From: JAKPQD01 sp029572965 | GTDB lineage: Bacteria > Bacteroidota > Bacteroidia > Bacteroidales > DTGW01 | Length of the DNA stretch: 64,000 nt | Assembly: GCA_035374585.1 (NCBI GenBank) | Contig: DAOSPF010000008.1 | Location: 7,252 to 71,251 of the forward strand | Reading direction: 5' to 3' | Part shown: piece after piece, positions 18,156 to 26,902 of the stretch | How positions within the stretch are numbered: the first letter of the stretch is position 1 | Layout of the letters: each line of letters opens with the position of its first letter | Notes under the pieces: model-generated | What the model was told of the DNA's origin: nothing | The model's database searches: none | Seen by the model: the letters and a program-made list of their open reading frames with translations, nothing else | Translations under genes and position numbers: made by a program

Positions 18156-18249
18156 CAACTATCAGGCTTTAAGTGTTACTGAAATTGTTCAAAGTTTATA
18201 TCTTAATTCCTGGTTCTTGGCTTTTGAATCTTTTAAACTGAAGTTATAT

Positions 18250-19479
18250 ATGGCATTTTTAAACGAAAACTATTTGAAATTAAAAGCCGGATATTTGTTT
18301 CCGGAAATAGGAAGACGAGTTCGTGAATTTCAAACTCAGCATCCTCAGGCTGATATTATCCGCATGGGTATTGGCGATGTGACACGGCCTTTGACTCCTG
18401 CTGTTATAAAGGCATTTCATGATGCAATTGATGAAATGGCTTCTGTACAAACATTTAAGGGTTATGGCCCAGAACAGGGGTATGATTTTCTTCGTCAGGC
18501 CATTGTTGACAACGAATACATCTCGCGTGGGGCAGACATAGAAATTGACGAGGTTTTTGTTTCAGATGGTTCAAAGTGCGATACTGGTAACATCCTTGAT
18601 ATTCTTGGTCGCGACAATATTGTAGCTATTACAGACCCAGTATATCCTGTATATGTTGACACCAATGTTATGGATGGCCGTACAGGTGAGGTACAGGATA
18701 ATGGTTATTACAAAGGTATTGTATATTTGCCATGTACAGAAGCTAACCACTTTGTACCCGAGATTCCTAAAACAAAAGTGGATCTTATTTATCTTTGTTT
18801 CCCGAATAACCCGACTGGTATGACCATTGGTAAAGACGAGCTCAAACGCTGGGTTGACTATGCGCTTGCCAATGACGCTATTATTTTATATGACGCAGCT
18901 TACGAAGCATATATCTCTGATAAAGCTATTCCTCACACTATTTTTGAGATTGAAGGTGCACGTAACTGTGCGATAGAATTCCGCAGTTTTTCAAAAACTG
19001 CCGGGTTTACCGGAACACGTTGTGCTTATACTATCGTTCCTAAGACTTTGATGGCAAAAGATGGCAAAGGTCAGAAATACCCATTGAACCAGCTTTGGTT
19101 ACGTCGTCAAACTACCAAGTTTAACGGTGTTTCATATCCTGTTCAAAAAGCAGCTGCAGCCATTTACACCGGACAAGGCAAAAAAGAAACAGCCGAAACC
19201 ATTAAATACTATATGGAGAATGCTGCTATCATGCGTAAAAGCCTTTCTGATGAGGGGTATAAAGTATTCGGTGGTGTCAATGCCCCTTATGTATGGGTAA
19301 AAACAAAGAACAACATGTCTTCATGGGATTTCTTCGATTTATTGCTTGGCAAAGCCAATGTAGTAGGTACTCCCGGCTCTGGCTTTGGCCCATCAGGCGA
19401 AGGATATTTCCGCTTTTCTGCTTTTGCCGACAGGCAGAAAGTATTGGAAGCCATGGAACGCATCAAAAAACTTGGTTAA
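18250..19479 (+). CDS. dapL: LL-diaminopimelate aminotransferase
   Basis: This PLP enzyme converts tetrahydrodipicolinate to LL-diaminopimelate in one step, supplying lysine and peptidoglycan meso-DAP. The ATG at 18250 (MAFLNENYLKLKAGYLFPEI) is the family start; the frame is open 11 codons upstream but without conserved sequence. The length is 409 residues. Motifs: GIGDVTRPL (~40), PNNPTGMT, YDAAYEAYI, and SFSKTAGFTGTR with the PLP lysine at ~249. It is followed by a glycosyltransferase after 17 bases. No other lysine genes are in the window. Confidence 0.96.
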   Translation: MAFLNENYLKLKAGYLFPEIGRRVREFQTQHPQADIIRMGIGDVTRPLTPAVIKAFHDAIDEMASVQTFKGYGPEQGYDFLRQAIVDNEYISRGADIEIDEVFVSDGSKCDTGNILDILGRDNIVAITDPVYPVYVDTNVMDGRTGEVQDNGYYKGIVYLPCTEANHFVPEIPKTKVDLIYLCFPNNPTGMTIGKDELKRWVDYALANDAIILYDAAYEAYISDKAIPHTIFEIEGARNCAIEFRSFSKTAGFTGTRCAYTIVPKTLMAKDGKGQKYPLNQLWLRRQTTKFNGVSYPVQKAAAAIYTGQGKKETAETIKYYMENAAIMRKSLSDEGYKVFGGVNAPYVWVKTKNNMSSWDFFDLLLGKANVVGTPGSGFGPSGEGYFRFSAFADRQKVLEAMERIKKLG

Positions 19480-19496
19480 TCGATATTTATAAGGAT

Positions 19497-20612
19497 ATGC
19501 GCATTGGTTTTGATGCAAAGCGGGCATTTTTCAACAAAAGTGGGTTAGGGACCTACAGCAGGGAAACTATATCCATTTTGTCCGATTTTTTCCCAACCAA
19601 TGAGTATATCCTTTATTCTCCTAGGCCTTCAAAAGGTAAAATATTTGAAAAGACTGACAATTTAACGGTTTCTTACCCTCAGACTTTTTATTATAGGACA
19701 TTTTCTCATTTGTGGAGGGCTTATGGTTTGTCAGGACAGTTGGTTAAAGAAAAAATTGACCTTTATCACGGGTTGAGCAATGAGTTGCCGATGAATATCC
19801 ATCAATACCCAGTGAAAACAGTAGTGACAATCCATGATTTGATTTTTTTGCGTTATCCAAAGCTTTATGGATATTACGACCGCAAGAACTACGAAAAGAA
19901 ATTTCGTTATGCAGCGCAGTCTGCCAACAGGGTTATTGCTGTAAGCCGGCAAACGGCGAACGATTTGTTTGAATTTTTTTCTATTGATGAAAAAAAGGTT
20001 GATGTAGTTTACCAGGGTTGTAACCCTCAGTTTTGGCAGATTGTTTCTGAAGCGGATAAACAGGGAACAGCTTCGAAATACTTAATTCCTGAAAAGTTTA
20101 TCCTTTCAGTAGGTACTATTGAAAAAAGGAAGAATATATTGGCTGTAATCAAGGCCATGCACCAGCATAAAATTTTTTACCCTCTTGTTGTTGTTGGCCG
20201 TCCAACGGATTATCTTGACGAAATACGCAATTATATTGAAGAGCATAATTTAAACAATATCTACTTTTTGCACGATGTGCCAATTGATGATTTGCCAGCA
20301 TTTTATCAGATGGCAGAGCTGTTTATCTATCCTTCGCTTTTTGAAGGTTTTGGAATCCCCATTGTAGAAGCGCTTTGTTCAAAAGTTCCTGTAATTACCA
20401 GTAAAGGAGGGTGTTTTGCTGAGGCTGGCGGTAAATCAAGCATTTATATTGACCCTTACAATATTGACGAAATTGGGGAGGCTATAAAATCGGTATTGAA
20501 TAATAATGCACTTCGTATATCTATGATATCAGAAGGGTACAACCATGTGCAACAGTTTCGTCTGGAAAATATTGCCGGAAACATTATGCGTACTTACGAA
20601 AAGATTTTGTAA
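19497..20612 (+). CDS. Family GT4 glycosyltransferase
   Basis: This is a retaining GT-B glycosyltransferase of 371 residues that uses a nucleotide-sugar donor. I take the ATG at 19497 (MRIGFDAKRAFFNKSGLGTY), the usual GT4 start with a glycine-rich loop; the frame is open earlier only as overlap with dapL. Motifs: the Rossmann strand HDLIFLRYP, SVGTIEKRKN of the donor-binding domain, and the ExxxxxxxE signature EGFGIPIVE. The acceptor is unknown. It lies between dapL and a polysaccharide deacetylase that starts 17 bases after it, which suggests a cell-surface glycan role. Confidence 0.9.
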   Translation: MRIGFDAKRAFFNKSGLGTYSRETISILSDFFPTNEYILYSPRPSKGKIFEKTDNLTVSYPQTFYYRTFSHLWRAYGLSGQLVKEKIDLYHGLSNELPMNIHQYPVKTVVTIHDLIFLRYPKLYGYYDRKNYEKKFRYAAQSANRVIAVSRQTANDLFEFFSIDEKKVDVVYQGCNPQFWQIVSEADKQGTASKYLIPEKFILSVGTIEKRKNILAVIKAMHQHKIFYPLVVVGRPTDYLDEIRNYIEEHNLNNIYFLHDVPIDDLPAFYQMAELFIYPSLFEGFGIPIVEALCSKVPVITSKGGCFAEAGGKSSIYIDPYNIDEIGEAIKSVLNNNALRISMISEGYNHVQQFRLENIAGNIMRTYEKIL

Positions 20613-20628
20613 CTGCCAAATCCAATTG

Positions 20629-21240
20629 ATGCTGGATAAAATCACTAATGGTTTATTTACATTCCTTTACCCTTCTGCGGTAAAAAAAATAAAGTGTTCA
20701 GAACTATCGTTATTCCTTACTTTTGATGATGGGCCAACTCCGGAAGTTACTTCTCAGGTGCTTAAAATTTTGGCAGCTTATAATGCTAAGGCTACATTCT
20801 TTTGTCTCGGAAAACAAGTCGAAGCTCATCCCGGGCTGTTTAAAAGTATTGTAGAACAAGGCCATGCTGTAGGTATTCATGGATATTTGCATATTTCAGG
20901 CATTTCAATTACTAAAAGTGCTTTTGCAGAAAACATTGAGCAGTGTAACAGGCTTATTTCATCAGATTTAGTGCGCCCTCCGTATGGACGCATGACTTTA
21001 AGCCAGTACTTATGGTTAATAAAACGGTATAAGCTTGTTCTTTGGGATGTTATGGCTTACGATTTTAAAAAAGAAATATCTGTAGACACTGTTGTTGCTA
21101 ATGTTTGTAATAATGTGCGAAATGGTTCAATAATAGTTTTGCATGATACAGAAAGAACAAAGGATATTCTGGTTTCTGCATTGCCTATTATGCTTGATAA
21201 ATTAAAGGGCTATTCTTTTAAAAAAATTGACACATTTTAA
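20629..21240 (+). CDS. Polysaccharide deacetylase (NodB homology domain)
   Basis: This is a family CE4 deacetylase of ~203 residues. The five NodB motifs are visible: TFDDGP (motif 1), GIHGYLH (motif 2, metal ligands spaced H-x3-H), RPPYG (motif 3), LWDVMAYDF (motif 4) and IIVLHD (motif 5). The start is the ATG at 20629; earlier codons overlap the upstream gene in another frame. There is no signal peptide, only the hydrophobic stretch FTFLYPSAV near the start. Targets in this family include peptidoglycan or exopolysaccharide N-acetyl groups. It is coupled with the GT4 gene. Confidence 0.9.
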   Translation: MLDKITNGLFTFLYPSAVKKIKCSELSLFLTFDDGPTPEVTSQVLKILAAYNAKATFFCLGKQVEAHPGLFKSIVEQGHAVGIHGYLHISGISITKSAFAENIEQCNRLISSDLVRPPYGRMTLSQYLWLIKRYKLVLWDVMAYDFKKEISVDTVVANVCNNVRNGSIIVLHDTERTKDILVSALPIMLDKLKGYSFKKIDTF

Positions 21241-21301
21241 TAAAATACCCCATTTATTCTTTCTTCGTGAACTTTGCGGTTAATATTTCTTTTTAGTTCA
21301 T

Positions 21302-21773
21302 ATGTTTGTAAAGTCAAGCTTTGGTCAAAAGAAAATTAACCTTGATAAGCAAATAAAACAGTTGTCACAAACAGAACGATATAAAGACAATATAAGTTTA
21401 TTGCTTTCTGTGCCGTCTATTGGCATAACCTCGGCAATGATATTTTTGACCGAAATTGGAGATATAAAACGTTTTGAAAGGTTTGACGAGCTTTGTAGCT
21501 TTTTTGGCTTAATACCCAATTGTCATAGCAGTGGCGACAACGAAAGAGTTGGGCATATAACAAGAAGAGGAAACCAAATTTTTAAAGTCAATACTGGTAG
21601 AATGCGCTTGGGTTGCTGTAAGAAAAGACCCTGCATTGTTGCAATGTTATAAAGAACTTCTACCAAGAATGGAGGCCAATAAAGCAATAGTAAAGATTGC
21701 AAAAAGGCTTTTAAGTAGGATAAGGCATGTACTTATAAAAAAAGAAAAATATCAATTAGGAATATTACAGTAA
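21302..21773 (+). pseudogene. IS110-family transposase remnant (C-terminal Transposase_20 domain, frameshifted)
   Basis: Only the C-terminal half of an IS110/IS116/IS902 transposase remains: LLLSVPSIGITSAMIFLTEIGDIKRF, LCSFFGLIPNCHSSGDNE and ITRRGNQ, followed after a slip by ECAWVAVRKDPALLQCYKELL and ending RIRHVLIKKEKYQLGILQ. The slip lies in the five-T run at 21579-21583; one T fewer restores the frame. The N-terminal DEDD catalytic domain is absent, so the element cannot move by itself. The stop is at 21771-21773. It lies just after the deacetylase gene. Confidence 0.85.
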
Positions 21774-21948
21774 CCTGTAAATTTATTTGAAGCAGGAAAA
21801 ACGCTAGAGGGTGTATGCAGCAATTGACTGCTATTTTTAGTTTGCTTCCTGCTCCTATAAAATATGATAAGAGAACTTGCGACAAAAGATCGCTAATAGA
21901 AGATTGGTTTATAGGTTAAATTATAAGGAATTAAGCTATTTAATTTTT

Positions 21949-22001
21949 AAACAGCGGCCACCCTTATGGGACATTTTAGGGTCCCCGGATGGCCGCCGTT
22001 T
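21949..22001. repeat. Nested inverted repeat related to the hairpin at 7781
   Basis: AAACAGCGGCCA (21949-21960) faces TGGCCGCCGTTT (21990-22001), one position differing, with an inner GGGAC/GTCCC pairing. GGATGGCCGCnGTT is shared with the element at 7779-7792. Confidence 0.55.
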
Positions 22002-22131
22002 AAAAAAAAGCAACTATTTTGACCAGTGGTTTGTTTTACAACATAGAACACACCCTCTTGTTTTTCTAAATATTTTAAAGTGATTTCGATATAAGAATAA
22101 CATCGTCAATTATTATTTGGAAAATATTGAA

Positions 22132-22180
22132 CAGCAGCTCGCTTTGCTCCGGACAACGGCCTGAGCAAAGCGAGCTGCTG
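22132..22180. repeat. Perfect 18-bp inverted repeat
   Basis: CAGCAGCTCGCTTTGCTC (22132-22149) and its exact complement (22163-22180) flank a 13-base loop. The stem is far more GC-rich than its surroundings, and there is no T run after it. Confidence 0.8.
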
Positions 22181-22402
22181 CCCGGAGCCATCGATAAAAC
22201 CTTTTTTAGCCAAAATACGACAACCTTCAGTTTTTGAAACTTTTGCTTCAAAGCAAAAATTTGCAATGCTTGAAAATATCAAACACATAAGCATTTTTCC
22301 CATGTCGAACCGACTTTAACTTAGTAACATTTTTTAATAAATACCAGCACCTAAATTTGAAAATATGCAAGCTAAGGCAAAGTATAAGAATGGAAAAAAA
22401 GC

Positions 22403-22410
22403 TATTTTTG
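22403..22410 (+). promoter_or_regulatory. Putative -7 box of the rsfS-ftsH operon
   Basis: TATTTTTG matches TAnnTTTG and lies 15 bases before the rsfS ATG. Confidence 0.5.
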
Positions 22411-22424
22411 CCAAAATTTTTTAA

Positions 22425-22820
22425 ATGAACAGAAAAAAAGCTGAAAAAAACATTACTGACCAAGAATTGGCAAATGCTATTATCGATGCAATCCAGGAAA
22501 TAAAAGGCAAAGAGATTGTTAAGATAGACCTTCAAAAAACTGGAAATGCAATATGCGATTTCTTTATTATTTGTCAGGCAGATTCTACCACCCATGTCAA
22601 TGCTATAGCAGAAAATATTGAAAAAACTTTGTGGGAACAAAACAAAGTATATCCTCACCATGTTGAAGGAAAAGAAAATGGTCTTTGGGTCCTATTAGAT
22701 TTTTACAATGTAATAGTTCATGTATTTCAACAAGAATACCGGAACTTTTATAAGTTAGAAGACCTTTGGGCTGATGGAAAAATTGAAAAAATTAAAGAAC
22801 CAGTAAAAGTAACGGCATGA
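22425..22820 (+). CDS. rsfS: Ribosomal silencing factor RsfS
   Basis: RsfS (Iojap/YbeB) binds uL14 on the large subunit and blocks subunit joining during starvation. It has 131 residues. The core is clear: FFIICQADSTTHVNAIAENIE, then HHVEGKENGLWVLLDFYNVIVHVFQQEYRNFY and LEDLWADG. The ATG at 22425 is preceded by a -7 box. Its last codons overlap the ftsH start by 4 bases, so the two are translationally coupled. Confidence 0.95.
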   Translation: MNRKKAEKNITDQELANAIIDAIQEIKGKEIVKIDLQKTGNAICDFFIICQADSTTHVNAIAENIEKTLWEQNKVYPHHVEGKENGLWVLLDFYNVIVHVFQQEYRNFYKLEDLWADGKIEKIKEPVKVTA

Positions 22821-24883
22821 ACAACGCAAAAAACAAAGATAAGCAACAAGAGAAGCCTAAAAAAGAAAAAAAACAAGGCTTAGGTGGCGAAAATCTTCCC
22901 AAACCTAAAATTAACCCTTTTGGGGTTTATGGTTTAATTGCAGCAGCATTTATAGGTATCCAGTTTTTTATTAGCAGCTCGGGCCCGCAAGAAATCTTTA
23001 TGAAAGATTTCAAAACTATGATAACTGCTAAAGACGTGGACAAAATCGAAATAATCAACAAAGAAACAGCACGCATTACACTAAAAAAAGACAGATTAGA
23101 CAAATATCAAAAAATAGTAGGCCGAAATTTTTCAAAAATCCCCAAAGAAGGCCCGCACTTTGAGATGCAAATTGGCGACCAGGCTTCTTTTGAAAACAGT
23201 TTGAAAGAATTTCAGGCAGACTTCCCTGACAATGAAAAAATTTACGCTTCGAGCAAAACCGAAAAAAATTATCTTTTTGAAATTCTTATCAGCTTTGTAT
23301 TGCCCATAGTTATCCTCATTGCCCTTTGGGGATTTTTGTACAAAAGAATGACCGGAGGCACCGGAGCTGGGCCAGGAGGAGCCAACATATTTAATGTTGG
23401 CAAGTCGAAAGCAAAAATCTTCGACAAAGAAGCCAGCATTCAAATCAACTTTAATGATGTTGCAGGGTTGGAAGAAGCTAAAGTAGAGCTCAAAGAAATT
23501 GTTGACTTTCTAAAGAACCCTAAGAAATATACCGAACTCGGGGGGAAAATCCCACGCGGTGCGTTGCTTGTAGGCCCTCCGGGGACAGGTAAAACTTTGC
23601 TTGCAAAAGCTATTGCAGGAGAAGCAAATGTACCATTTTTCTCCATGTCGGGATCTGACTTTGTAGAGATGTTTGTCGGTGTAGGAGCATCACGCGTTCG
23701 TGACCTTTTTGCACAAGCAAAAGCAAAAGCTCCATGCATTGTTTTCATTGACGAAATTGATGCTGTAGGTCGTGCCAGAGGCAGAAGTGGAGGTTTTGCC
23801 GCTAATGACGAACGTGAAAATACGCTCAACCAGTTGCTTACCGAGATGGATGGTTTTGCCCCAAACACAGGTGTTATTATCCTTGCTGCTACTAACCGTG
23901 CCGATGTGCTTGACCGTGCATTGCTGCGCGCAGGACGTTTTGACAGACAGATACACGTTGAACTGCCTGATTTGAAAGAACGCCTGGAAATATTTAAAGT
24001 ACACATGAAACCCCTCAAATTAGCAGATGATATTGACATTGATTTTTTTGCAAAACAAACACCAGGCTTCTCCGGAGCAGATATTTCCAATGTATGTAAC
24101 GAAGCTGCACTTGTTGCTGCCCGAAAAGATAAAAAAGCCGTTGAAAAACAGGATTTCCTTGATGCTATAGACCGCATCATAGGCGGACTTGAGAAACGCA
24201 ACAAAATAGTTTCTAAGTTGGAAAAGAAAACCATCGCATTTCACGAAGCTGGCCATGCAACTGTCAGTTGGTTGCTCGAACATGCCAATCCGTTGGTGAA
24301 AGTTACTATTATCCCTCGAGGCAGGGCCTTAGGTGCAGCCTGGTATCTGCCAGAAGAAAGACAAATCACTACCCGTGAACAACTTTTGGATGAAATGTGC
24401 TCAGCTTTAGGCGGCAGAGCATCAGAAGATATAGTATTTGGAAAAGTTTCGACAGGTGCCCTTAACGACCTCGAACGAGTTACCAAACAATCGTATGCCA
24501 TGGTCTCATACTTTGGGATGAGCCCAAAGATTGGCAATTTAAGTTTTTACGATTCATCAGGACAGAGCGAATTTACTTTTGGAAAACCATATAGCGAAAA
24601 AACAGCCGAACTTATTGATATAGAAGCTAAAAACATTGTAGAAGAGCAATATCAACGCGCTAAACAGATTTTGACTGAAAACCGTGAGGGCCTAAACCAG
24701 CTTGCACAGATATTACTTGACAAAGAAGTGTTGTTTAGTGATGATTTAGAAAATATCTTTGGCCCACGAAAAGGTGGAATTCCGGAAGAACATCAGCTTC
24801 TTATCAAAAATGGTAAAACAGAGAATGAAACAAAAGAAGGTAACAAACCCGAACCAACCGAAAATAAAGACCAACAAGCATAA
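22817..24883 (+). CDS. ftsH: ATP-dependent zinc metalloprotease FtsH
   Basis: FtsH is a membrane-bound AAA+ protease that degrades membrane and short-lived cytoplasmic proteins. It has 688 residues: a Lys-rich cytoplasmic start, a transmembrane helix (~35-53), a periplasmic domain, a second helix (~155-175, ISFVLPIVILIALWGFLY), then AAA+ with Walker A GPPGTGKT (~254), Walker B CIVFIDEIDAVG, SRH TNRADVLDRALLRAGRFDRQ, and the zinc site HEAGH (~476). The C-terminus is a polar tail rich in Glu and Lys. It is the second gene of an operon with rsfS, DUF2007, cdsA and psd. Confidence 0.97.
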   Translation: MNNAKNKDKQQEKPKKEKKQGLGGENLPKPKINPFGVYGLIAAAFIGIQFFISSSGPQEIFMKDFKTMITAKDVDKIEIINKETARITLKKDRLDKYQKIVGRNFSKIPKEGPHFEMQIGDQASFENSLKEFQADFPDNEKIYASSKTEKNYLFEILISFVLPIVILIALWGFLYKRMTGGTGAGPGGANIFNVGKSKAKIFDKEASIQINFNDVAGLEEAKVELKEIVDFLKNPKKYTELGGKIPRGALLVGPPGTGKTLLAKAIAGEANVPFFSMSGSDFVEMFVGVGASRVRDLFAQAKAKAPCIVFIDEIDAVGRARGRSGGFAANDERENTLNQLLTEMDGFAPNTGVIILAATNRADVLDRALLRAGRFDRQIHVELPDLKERLEIFKVHMKPLKLADDIDIDFFAKQTPGFSGADISNVCNEAALVAARKDKKAVEKQDFLDAIDRIIGGLEKRNKIVSKLEKKTIAFHEAGHATVSWLLEHANPLVKVTIIPRGRALGAAWYLPEERQITTREQLLDEMCSALGGRASEDIVFGKVSTGALNDLERVTKQSYAMVSYFGMSPKIGNLSFYDSSGQSEFTFGKPYSEKTAELIDIEAKNIVEEQYQRAKQILTENREGLNQLAQILLDKEVLFSDDLENIFGPRKGGIPEEHQLLIKNGKTENETKEGNKPEPTENKDQQA

Positions 24884-25089
24884 TGGAACAAGGATGGGTT
24901 AAAATATACAAAACAGATAAAGATTATCAAGCAGATATTGTTATCGAACTACTTGATGAAAATACCATTAAGGCTGTTAAGATAAACAAGCGCGACTCAT
25001 CATACCAGGCTTTTGGCAATATCGAAGTATATGTAAAAGAAGAAAACACTGAAAAAGCGTTACAAATAATTAAAAAATCTGCACTGTGA
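24883..25089 (+). CDS. DUF2007 family small protein
   Basis: The protein has 68 residues and shows the DUF2007 (putative signal-transducing) pattern: VKIYKTDKDYQADIVIELLDENTIKAVKINKRDS, then GNIEVYVKEENTEKALQIIK. It is a small alpha/beta, ferredoxin-like fold with no catalytic residues, so binding is more likely than catalysis. Its ATG overlaps the last base of the ftsH stop, and its stop overlaps the GTG start of cdsA. This strong coupling suggests a role with FtsH or membrane lipid synthesis, but the function is unknown. Confidence 0.85.
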   Translation: MEQGWVKIYKTDKDYQADIVIELLDENTIKAVKINKRDSSYQAFGNIEVYVKEENTEKALQIIKKSAL

Positions 25090-25898
25090 GCGAAATTGGG
25101 AAACGTACAATATCCGGGGGCATCCTTGTTGCTGTAATGCTTTTATGCATTCTTGGAGGTTCCATTTCTTTTCTGGCATTCTTTTTACTTTTAATCATCG
25201 GGGCATTATGGGAATTTTACGGCATGTTCTTTGTTGTTAATATTAAACCCCAACGATGGTCTGGTATCGTTATTACAGGCATCTTGTTTCTTTTGTCATT
25301 CTTTATCTCGGCAGGCCTTATTTCTTCAGAATGGTATCTACTGGTAATTCCCAGCTTTTTATACATAGTTATCAGCGAGTTATTCAGGGTAAACGATAAA
25401 CCTTTTGAAAACATTGCAGCAACTGTGCTTGGTATTATTTATATTGGCCTGCCTGTATGCCTTTTATGGCCCATTGCATACAGGGACAACATTTACCAGT
25501 TTAATTCGCATCTTGTACTTGGCTATTTTATTCTTATCTGGACTTATGACACCTTTGCCTACCTTATAGGCAAACAATTTGGCAAAAGGCGCCTGTTAGA
25601 ACGAGTATCTCCCAAAAAATCATGGGAAGGGGCAATTGGCGGACTTCTGGTTTCTTTTGTTACAGCAGTTGTTATAGCTCATTTTTTTACCGATTTATCC
25701 TTATTTCAGTGGTTAGTATTTGCTCTTATCACGACAATATTTGGCACACTGGGAGATTTGTCCGAAAGCATGCTCAAACGCAGCATCGGAGTGAAAGACT
25801 CAGGCAATATATTGCCAGGACACGGAGGAGTAATGGACAGATTTGATGCCTTATTTTTGGCTATCCCGGCACTTTATATATATTTGCAATTGATTTAA
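25086..25898 (+). CDS. cdsA: Phosphatidate cytidylyltransferase
   Basis: CdsA makes CDP-diacylglycerol from phosphatidate and CTP, the branch point of phospholipid synthesis. The protein is an integral membrane enzyme of 270 residues with about eight hydrophobic helices. The family signature near the C-terminus is present: KDSGNILPGHGGVMDRFDA, following TIFGTLGDLSESMLKR. The start is GTG at 25086, inside the stop of the DUF2007 gene. It is followed after 12 bases by psd, which uses the phosphatidylserine made from CDP-diacylglycerol. Confidence 0.95.
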   Translation: MSEIGKRTISGGILVAVMLLCILGGSISFLAFFLLLIIGALWEFYGMFFVVNIKPQRWSGIVITGILFLLSFFISAGLISSEWYLLVIPSFLYIVISELFRVNDKPFENIAATVLGIIYIGLPVCLLWPIAYRDNIYQFNSHLVLGYFILIWTYDTFAYLIGKQFGKRRLLERVSPKKSWEGAIGGLLVSFVTAVVIAHFFTDLSLFQWLVFALITTIFGTLGDLSESMLKRSIGVKDSGNILPGHGGVMDRFDALFLAIPALYIYLQLI

Positions 25899-25910
25899 CA
25901 TTTTGTATAA

Positions 25911-26606
25911 ATGACAATCAAAGAGCTGATAGTAAATACTACTAAACTAGCCCAAAAAAAGTTCAGGCTACATCCTGAAGGAAAAAGCATTATTGCCAAT
26001 ATGCTTAGTTGGTTATTGATTGCAAATGGGATCTTATTTTTCCTTTCTATAAGCAATACAATATTGACCATCATTTACATTTTAAGTATTGCGGCTTTCC
26101 TTTCTCTTATTTATTATTTCAGAAACCCTGAAAGAAAAGTTATACCAGACGAAAAATATATTTATGCCCCGGTTGATGGAAGAATAACCTCTGTTACAGA
26201 AGTTGTTGAACCGGAATACTTTAAAAAAAAATTTGTCAGGGTTGAAATATCATTGTCTTTAACCGATATTCATGTATTACGGGTACCACTTAGTGGCAAA
26301 GTTAAATATTGTCATTTTCAGCTTGAAGATTACCGTATAGCATGGCACCAGCTATTGTCACACAAAGAAAGTGCCTCAGTTGGCCTTATTTCAGATACCG
26401 GCACTGAAATATTTTTAAAACAAACAGGTGGGGCAATTGTATCTTATGCCAACGAAAATAATTATATTAACCAGGGCAATGATCTCGGTTTTATAATATG
26501 GGGCTCAAGTGTTGATTTATTTATACCTTTAAGTGCTGATATCCGTGTTAAAGCCGGAGAACGGGTCGTAGGCAATATTACAATACTGGCAAAAGCTACA
26601 TCATAA
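25911..26606 (+). CDS. psd: Phosphatidylserine decarboxylase, short form
   Basis: This enzyme makes phosphatidylethanolamine by decarboxylating phosphatidylserine with a pyruvoyl group formed by self-cleavage. It has 231 residues, the short (archaeal-type/Psd-A) form common in Bacteroidota. Two membrane helices lie at ~23-62. The conserved core includes YAPVDGRITSV, DIHVLRVPLSGKV and the self-cleavage motif GSS (Gly198-Ser199) in IIWGSSVDLFIP. No pssA is in the window. It is the last gene of the rsfS-ftsH-cdsA operon before the repeat-rich intergenic region. Confidence 0.93.
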   Translation: MTIKELIVNTTKLAQKKFRLHPEGKSIIANMLSWLLIANGILFFLSISNTILTIIYILSIAAFLSLIYYFRNPERKVIPDEKYIYAPVDGRITSVTEVVEPEYFKKKFVRVEISLSLTDIHVLRVPLSGKVKYCHFQLEDYRIAWHQLLSHKESASVGLISDTGTEIFLKQTGGAIVSYANENNYINQGNDLGFIIWGSSVDLFIPLSADIRVKAGERVVGNITILAKATS

Positions 26607-26612
26607 ACGCCC

Positions 26613-26692
26613 ATAAAACGAGCATGATACGTTAAACACAAACAAGGATGAAAATTCATCATGCGAGTTCCATCCGACCTAATTAAAACTTT
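26613..26692 (+). repeat. AAACGAGCATG repeat, copy 1
   Basis: The copy begins ATAAAACGAGCATG, includes AAACACAAACAAGGATGAA and GCGAGTTCCATCCGACCT, and follows the psd stop by 6 bases. The longest match is to the copy at 56719-56806. Confidence 0.7.
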
Positions 26693-26756
26693 ATATACGG
26701 ACAAAATAAAGTTTTGAGCATCAGTTAGCTTTAACTAACTTTTTAATATTTAAACC

Positions 26757-26870
26757 ATAAAACGAGCATGTTTTATCAAACGCAACATAGCAAAGCACTC
26801 TAAACAAAATGAATATTCACGATAATAATAAAATTGCCAACACAGGTGTTCCATCCATTCACATTAAATG
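26757..26870 (+). repeat. AAACGAGCATG repeat, copy 2
   Basis: The core ATAAAACGAGCATGTTT is kept. The middle has diverged, but GGTGTTCCATCC near 26845-26856 recalls the GAGTTCCATCC block of copy 1. Confidence 0.6.
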
Positions 26871-26894
26871 GCAAATATTGACAGCCTAAATAAT

Positions 26895-26902
26895 TAGATT
26901 TG
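26895..26902 (+). promoter_or_regulatory. Putative -7 box of the DUF4290 gene
   Basis: TAGATTTG matches TAnnTTTG 22 bases before the ATG at 26925. No matching -33 element is visible. Confidence 0.4.

Larger units (their letters stand above)
21774..22402. other. Gene-poor scar after the IS110 remnant
   Basis: No convincing gene is present. The stretch holds a nested inverted repeat (21949-22001) and an 18-base perfect hairpin (22132-22180), and it ends at the rsfS promoter. Its composition and hairpins suggest insertion debris. Confidence 0.5.

Noticed and set aside
21877..22083. 68-codon open frame in the IS scar
   Set aside because: It runs through both arms of the nested inverted repeat and has no recognisable domain.
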